47,113 bases of DNA, from NCBI GenBank assembly GCA_024403355.1, contig JAKSRW010000024.1:1-47113 (forward strand), written 5' to 3'. The DNA comes from Lachnospiraceae bacterium (GTDB taxonomy: Bacteria; Bacillota; Clostridia; Lachnospirales; Lachnospiraceae). Shown in pieces: positions 43,305 to 47,113 of the stretch; the stretch's first letter is position 1, and each line of letters opens with the position of its first letter. The notes beneath the pieces were generated by a model. The model did not search any database. It saw only the letters and a list, made by a program, of their open reading frames with translations, and was not told the DNA's origin. A program made the position numbers and the translations under genes.

Positions 43305-45008
43305 TTATTTTACAATGTATGCTTCAGTATGGGGATAATTTGTTTCATACTTGCCCCCCTTTGATTTTGGTAGCTTCATTACTGCGCCCTCATGATCCTT
43401 AAAGTGCGCTTCATCTCTGAGAAAATACTCTAAAGAATAGCAGCTGACTTTAGAGCCTTCATTCGGATTATTTGTCGGATCATCCCAGGTTACGTCAACA
43501 TAATACCATTTTCCGTCATCCATTCTGACCATATTATAGGCATGCTCCATATCAGGATTATTAATATAATAGCAGGGGACACCCAAATAAGCCAAAAAGG
43601 ATTTAAATGCATAGGCATAGTTAACACATACACCAGTATGATGTTTCAAAATAATCTTATATTCAGAAACACCCTTTCCTCTAAGGTCATAGGTCCTGTA
43701 TAAGGAATATGTCGTATTTAATACCAGCCAGTCATGAACCTTCTTTACCTTCTCATAGTAAGAATCCTTAGAGGATATCTTCATTTCTTTTTTTGCAATG
43801 GTTTTTATCAATTTGCAGTCTTCACGCTCAGACTTAGTAAGACTTTTTGAGGAAATCAGACCCATCAGATACATATCCACACAGGCGCTATCATCGATTT
43901 CAGCAGAAATCATAAGCTCATGCCCCTTAAATTTGACTAAAAGCGAATCAGAAATCGCCAGCAGGCTTCTGTCCGAAAATGATAAGGCATATCTGCCGGC
44001 ATCAATAATTTTCGACTTACTGCCCTTAAAATCAACATATTTCAAAGAATGACACGATGCAAAAGCATGTGCCCCGATATTTGTAAGTGAAGCAGGAATA
44101 ACCAGCTTTTTCAGTCCGCTTCCTGCAAAGGCATTTCTTCCGATTTTCTTAAGCTTGCCCGGAAGCTTTAAGGAAGTCATGCTGCTACAGCCCGAAAATA
44201 CATCATCACCCAGTACTTTTACTTTATTATACATCTTTACTGTCTTAAGTTTTCCGCAGTACGCAAACGCAGCATTCCCAATCTTTGTCACATTTTTAGG
44301 AATTACTATTTTTTTTAGACTGCTGCAGCTTACAAATAATTTGTCCGGAATATTTTTTAAGTTTGCAGGCAATGTCACCTGACTCAGCGAAGAACATCCG
44401 CTAAAAGCTGCTTCTCCGATAGTCCTGACAGCTTTGGGAATTACAATCTTTTTAAGGCTTGAACAGTTTTCAAATGCATTATTTCCGATATATTCTACAC
44501 CGGACGGTATTTTGATACTTTTAAGTTTCTTTAAATCTTTAAATGCATTATCCTCAATTCTTTTAACAGTAGTGGGAAGTTCAACTTCTTCAAGTGAGCT
44601 GTTTTGCACAAAAAAACCAAAAATTTTGCTGTCAACCGTCGTCATTCCTTCCGGAAATCTTATCTTCTTTAAATTTGGACAATTTTCAAATGCATATGAG
44701 GAAATATCAGTTATTCCGTCTTCAATATATATTTCTTCCACTGTTTCACAGTCTCTGAACGCAAAAGTATTTATTCTTTCAACTTTTTTTCCGTCAGGGT
44801 CCGTTGCCGCTATAACAACATACTTGTCCGTACAGCTGCCGATACCGTTCACTCCGTATATCAGGCCGTTTTCATTTTTAGTGTACGCATAATCAAGTCC
44901 CTTCGATGGCGTCAGTGTCTTTGCCGATACAGAGGCAAATGAAATTATACCTATACATAAAATAGTAAATAATGCTCCTGATAACAATTTCGTAAGCATA
45001 TTTTTCAT
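43305..45008 (-). CDS. Secreted LRR protein with transglutaminase-like domain
   Basis: The 567-residue product has a signal peptide (MLTKLLSGALFTILCIGIIS, cleavage after VSA). About ten BspA/LRR_5 repeats follow (SYAFENCPNLKKIRFPEG, NNAFENCSSLKKIVIPKAV and so on, residues about 80-340). The C-terminal transglutaminase-like cysteine protease domain has Cys in HTGVCVNYAYAF, His in MEHAYNMVRM and Asp in WYYVDVTWDDP. All three catalytic residues are present, so it may cross-link or cleave proteins at the surface. GAGGAGG lies 10 bases before the ATG. It is unrelated in sequence to the LRR protein at 2991 outside the repeats. Confidence 0.9.
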   Translation of the reverse strand: MKNMLTKLLSGALFTILCIGIISFASVSAKTLTPSKGLDYAYTKNENGLIYGVNGIGSCTDKYVVIAATDPDGKKVERINTFAFRDCETVEEIYIEDGITDISSYAFENCPNLKKIRFPEGMTTVDSKIFGFFVQNSSLEEVELPTTVKRIEDNAFKDLKKLKSIKIPSGVEYIGNNAFENCSSLKKIVIPKAVRTIGEAAFSGCSSLSQVTLPANLKNIPDKLFVSCSSLKKIVIPKNVTKIGNAAFAYCGKLKTVKMYNKVKVLGDDVFSGCSSMTSLKLPGKLKKIGRNAFAGSGLKKLVIPASLTNIGAHAFASCHSLKYVDFKGSKSKIIDAGRYALSFSDRSLLAISDSLLVKFKGHELMISAEIDDSACVDMYLMGLISSKSLTKSEREDCKLIKTIAKKEMKISSKDSYYEKVKKVHDWLVLNTTYSLYRTYDLRGKGVSEYKIILKHHTGVCVNYAYAFKSFLAYLGVPCYYINNPDMEHAYNMVRMDDGKWYYVDVTWDDPTNNPNEGSKVSCYSLEYFLRDEAHFKDHEGAVMKLPKSKGGKYETNYPHTEAYIVK

Positions 45009-45095
45009 ACTCTCGTTTCCTCCTCATCTCTGAATACTCATATAAAAGCGTCAGTTCTCGTCTGTTACGGATTGTTTTTAGCCGGATTATTCCGT

Positions 45096-45227
45096 CTTAA
45101 CCTATGTCTGTGATTTCTACTTTTTCGGCTTTACTCATGTCTTTGATTTCTACTTTTTCATCTAAACTCATATCTATGATTTCTGCTTTTTCGACTTAAA
45201 TCATCTCTGTGATTTCTAATTTTGGGG
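45096..45227. repeat. Four 33-bp tandem units downstream of the YgjP-type gene
   Basis: Units at 45096-45128, 45129-45161, 45162-45194 and 45195-45227 share the pattern CTTAACTCATGTCTGTGATT, then TCTACTTTTTCGG, with a few differences each. They lie about 50 bases beyond the stop of the gene at 45280-45840 and upstream of the LRR gene. Confidence 0.92.
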
Positions 45228-45279
45228 CTTTATATTAAAATTTACGGCATGTTATTAACTTTGTCTTTTCGCAAAAAAT

Positions 45280-45840
45280 CTAACTTCTCATTCGGCGCAT
45301 AAGGATTATACCTTCATTTTTTAGCCAGTTGACTGAACTTTTGTAGTCGGGAAGTATTTTTTCCACCTCCGCCCAAAAGGCCTTCGAATGATTCATCTGC
45401 TTCCTGTGGCACAATTCATGAACTACTACATAATCTATCACCTCTGAAGGTGCCAGCATGAGCAGGCAGTTAAAATTCAGATTCCCCTTCGAACTGCAGC
45501 TTCCCCAGCGTGTCTTCTGGTTCCTTATTGTTATTCTTCCATAGCTTACATCTATTATTTTGGCAAAATATGTCACCCTCTCAGGTATAAGTCGTAAAGC
45601 CTTGTCTGCAAGTTCTTTAATTTCCTCATTTGTAAAATATTTTATATCCTGACATTCGGCATTTTTCTGCGCTATCACGATTTTTTCTGTTGTTTTAATT
45701 ATCCACTGCTCTTTTTCGGATATCACTCGTTCGATTTCACGATTTGAAACAAAATATGGTGCTTTGACCGTCACTGTTAAATCCGGATTTATCCGGATAC
45801 CTATTGTCTTTCTGGCAGACCGTACAATTTTTATTTCCAT
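45280..45840 (-). CDS. YgjP/SprT-like zinc metallopeptidase (M48-like, DUF45)
   Basis: The 186-residue protein has the YgjP family pattern: IVRSARKTIGIRINPDLTVTVKAP at the N-terminus, TRWGSCSSKGNLNFNCLLMLAPSEVIDYVVVHELCHRKQMNHSKAFW, of which HELCH is the zinc HExxH and the later Asn-His is part of the site, and a C-terminal LPDYK ... WLKNEG. The cellular substrate is unknown. ATG 45840 has GAGG six bases upstream, supplied by repeat copy C; a TTG at 45864 would place eight residues inside that repeat and is rejected. Confidence 0.88.
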   Translation of the reverse strand: MEIKIVRSARKTIGIRINPDLTVTVKAPYFVSNREIERVISEKEQWIIKTTEKIVIAQKNAECQDIKYFTNEEIKELADKALRLIPERVTYFAKIIDVSYGRITIRNQKTRWGSCSSKGNLNFNCLLMLAPSEVIDYVVVHELCHRKQMNHSKAFWAEVEKILPDYKSSVNWLKNEGIILMRRMRS

Positions 45841-45843
45841 ATT

Positions 45844-45934
45844 TAACCTCATGCTAAGAGCCAAGCGTTAGCTAATGGTTTAGATTGGTGCGCTCTTAGC
45901 ACCAATCTCATAGTTTGAAAATTTATTCTCAAAC
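45844..45934 (-). repeat. Hairpin/Shine-Dalgarno repeat, copy C (variant)
   Basis: The distal half matches copies A, B and D (GGTGC hairpin and TTTGAAAAT hairpin); the proximal half is the TTAGCTAATGG version also seen at 6340-6379. It ends in GAGG six bases before the ATG at 45840. Confidence 0.88.
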
Positions 45935-46028
45935 TTTCCTCCTAATGCAACGAATGCAATGAGTTGCTCATGGAGTAGATTGGTACATTTTTGCACCAAT
46001 CTCGCAGTTTGAAAATTTATTTTCAAAC
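45935..46028 (-). repeat. Hairpin/Shine-Dalgarno repeat, copy D
   Basis: This is a full unit of the A/B type in direct tandem with copy C. Its AGGAGG is not next to a start codon here, because copy C lies between it and the gene. Confidence 0.9.
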
Positions 46029-46065
46029 ATAAATACTCTTCATTATGTGTTCTTTTAAGTAACTT

Positions 46066-46788
46066 CTAAAGATTTTCAACATAGAATTCTTTCATATCTT
46101 CCAGTCTGAGACATGCAAGCCTGCCACCGGGTATTCCACAGCCACAGTCAATCGCAATATGATTATTTGCTTTAAAAATAAATCCGGGATGCAGATTATC
46201 CTTTGATTCTATATATAATGTAGGAGTATGTCCGGTAATGACATATTTATCATCAAAATAGGACTGATCATAGTCCGGTCTCGTCCATACAAGCTCAGAC
46301 AGATCATAATCCCAGATTTCCCTGTCTTTCGAAAAATTCCCCAGGCCCGCATGTACCAGAAGATATTCTTTGTTCTCTACGAATACTTCTTCATAAATTT
46401 CAAATTCCTGAATAAAATCTATAATTTCCTTCTGTTTGTCCTTTGATAAAGAATGCATTTCTTTTATCGTACTGTCAGAACCATTCATCTGCCAGTTGAG
46501 AAGAGCTTCTATGGTATTGTCATCTATCTTATTGATGCTATCATTGTTAATTTCCTGCAAAAGGAACTTAAAGCAGTCACAGGCCATAACGCAATGATTT
46601 CCGGCAATACATACCACATTAGGACGCTCCATTAAATCAAGAATAATCTTTATCGGGTGGGGACCCCGGTCTAAAATATCTCCCAGAATGTAGAGCATAT
46701 CATCCGATTTAAAATCAATTTTGACAAGCATTTCTCTGTACTCATCATAATGACCATGAATATCAGACATAACATAGGTATACGACAT
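46066..46788 (-). CDS. Serine/threonine phosphatase-type metallophosphoesterase
   Basis: The 240-residue product has all calcineurin-like motifs: DIHGHYDEY, GDILDRGPHPIKI, VCIAGNHC, LLVHAGL and VITGHTPTLY. It resembles bacterial PrpA/PrpE-type or diadenosine tetraphosphatase-like phosphatases; the substrate is not assigned. ATG 46788 is preferred, because the ATG at 46797 abuts the AAAGG Shine-Dalgarno. The tRNA terminator lies just upstream on the same strand, so it probably has its own promoter, which I cannot place with confidence. Confidence 0.9.
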   Translation of the reverse strand: MSYTYVMSDIHGHYDEYREMLVKIDFKSDDMLYILGDILDRGPHPIKIILDLMERPNVVCIAGNHCVMACDCFKFLLQEINNDSINKIDDNTIEALLNWQMNGSDSTIKEMHSLSKDKQKEIIDFIQEFEIYEEVFVENKEYLLVHAGLGNFSKDREIWDYDLSELVWTRPDYDQSYFDDKYVITGHTPTLYIESKDNLHPGFIFKANNHIAIDCGCGIPGGRLACLRLEDMKEFYVENL

Positions 46789-46829
46789 AAAAACCATCCT
46801 TTCCGAAAAACTAATGAACGAACAAAAAA

Positions 46830-46857
46830 AGCCTTAGAAACAATAATTTCTAAGACT
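46830..46857 (-). terminator. Terminator of the rRNA/tRNA operon
   Basis: On the minus strand AGTCTTAGAAA pairs with TTTCTAAGGCT around TTATTG, followed by TTTTTTG. Confidence 0.88.
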
Positions 46858-46865
46858 TATTTGAG

Positions 46866-46937
46866 AGGCGACAATCGGATTCGGACCGATGAATCAGGGT
46901 GTTGCAGACCCACGCCTTACCACTTGGCTATGTCGCC
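46866..46937 (-). tRNA. tRNA-Cys (GCA)
   Basis: The acceptor stem GGCGACA/TGTCGCC, D-arm AGCCAAGTGGTAAGGC, anticodon loop CTGCAAC (anticodon GCA) and T-arm ATCGGTCCGAATCCGAT are visible. The discriminator is U, as expected for Cys. No CCA is encoded. The outermost anticodon-stem pair is a U-U mismatch. Confidence 0.95.
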
Positions 46938-46952
46938 ATATTAAAGAAAAAA

Positions 46953-47024
46953 CTCCCCGAGTTGGGCTCGAACCAACAACCCCTCGGTTAACAGCCGAGT
47001 GCTCTGCCATTGAGCTATCGAGGA
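46953..47024 (-). tRNA. tRNA-Asn (GUU)
   Basis: The acceptor stem TCCTCGA/TCGGGGA, D-arm AGCTCAATGGCAGAGC, anticodon loop CTGTTAA (anticodon GTT) and T-arm TTGGTTCGAGCCCAA are visible. Discriminator G; no encoded CCA. It lies 47 bases after the 23S rRNA end. Confidence 0.96.
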
Positions 47025-47071
47025 ATACTATATAAAGAACAAGACTGACATCATATCCGCCTGAACCTTCA

Positions 47072-47113
47072 GGTCAAGCCCTCGGCCTATTAGTAGCAGT
47101 CAGCTCCATGCCT
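47072..47113 (-). rRNA. 23S rRNA, 3' end only
   Basis: On the minus strand the sequence TACTAATAGGCCGAGGGCTT, then GACC is the conserved 3' terminus of 23S rRNA. The rest lies beyond the window. Confidence 0.92.

Noticed and set aside
45107..45199. Plus-strand ORF made of the 33-bp repeats, encoding an 11-residue hydrophobic repeat peptide
   Set aside because: It lacks a Shine-Dalgarno and a promoter, and its open frame follows from the 33-base period. Treated as a tandem repeat only.

Overview
The window looks like a chromosomal segment of a low- to mid-GC Gram-positive bacterium of the Clostridia, most likely a Lachnospiraceae member (Butyrivibrio/Roseburia-like). The evidence is a large Bacillus-type SRP RNA, a perfect CIRCE/HrcA operator before an hsp20 gene, lipoprotein signal peptides, BspA-type leucine-rich secreted proteins, AGGAGG and GAAAGG ribosome binding sites, and consensus TTGACA-N17-TATAAT promoters. 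The taxonomic call is inference, because no 16S sequence is present.

Layout. 1-5,000: a 137-bp repeat, a trigger-factor-like lipoprotein, a DUF362/ferredoxin protein, a secreted LRR protein and a hypothetical. 5,000-9,400: a phosphopantetheinyl transferase, a small HEYGH membrane protein, a CIRCE-controlled Hsp20 and a two-gene ABC-2 transporter. 9,430-16,960: an island in which two secreted-protein genes (an Ala-substituted papain/C39-like lipoprotein and a three-repeat protein) lie between two direct copies of a PD-(D/E)XK transposase gene. The second copy is split by a hairpin insertion and carries a 137-bp mobile repeat in its leader. 16,970-21,400: a heterodimeric ABC exporter preceded by a leader with its own consensus promoter, a 30-codon ORF and an intrinsic terminator, resembling an attenuator. 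21,600-32,100: a PH-domain protein, TldD/TldE, an old-yellow-enzyme oxidoreductase, an M15 peptidase, transketolase, SRP RNA and 4-alpha-glucanotransferase. 32,125-41,307: a molybdenum-hydroxylase cluster (three xanthine dehydrogenase-type subunits, a MocA-like nucleotidyltransferase, a BtuCDF-type importer and an unknown Rossmann-fold protein). 41,389-47,113: a sodium:solute symporter, an LRR/transglutaminase-like protein, a YgjP-type metallopeptidase, a metallophosphoesterase, tRNA-Cys, tRNA-Asn and the 3' end of a 23S rRNA.

The most unusual feature is the density of small repeats. A hairpin repeat family recurs six times, each copy ending in a Shine-Dalgarno a few bases before an ATG. A 137-bp structured element occurs in identical copies, and the paralogous transposase leader gives a near-empty site for comparison. 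A 30-bp unit is inserted in frame in two unrelated genes. Several minisatellites lie in protein linkers or just after stop codons. The best candidate for a regulatory system is the leader-ORF/terminator unit before the ABC exporter, which parallels the bmrB-bmrCD arrangement of Bacillus.
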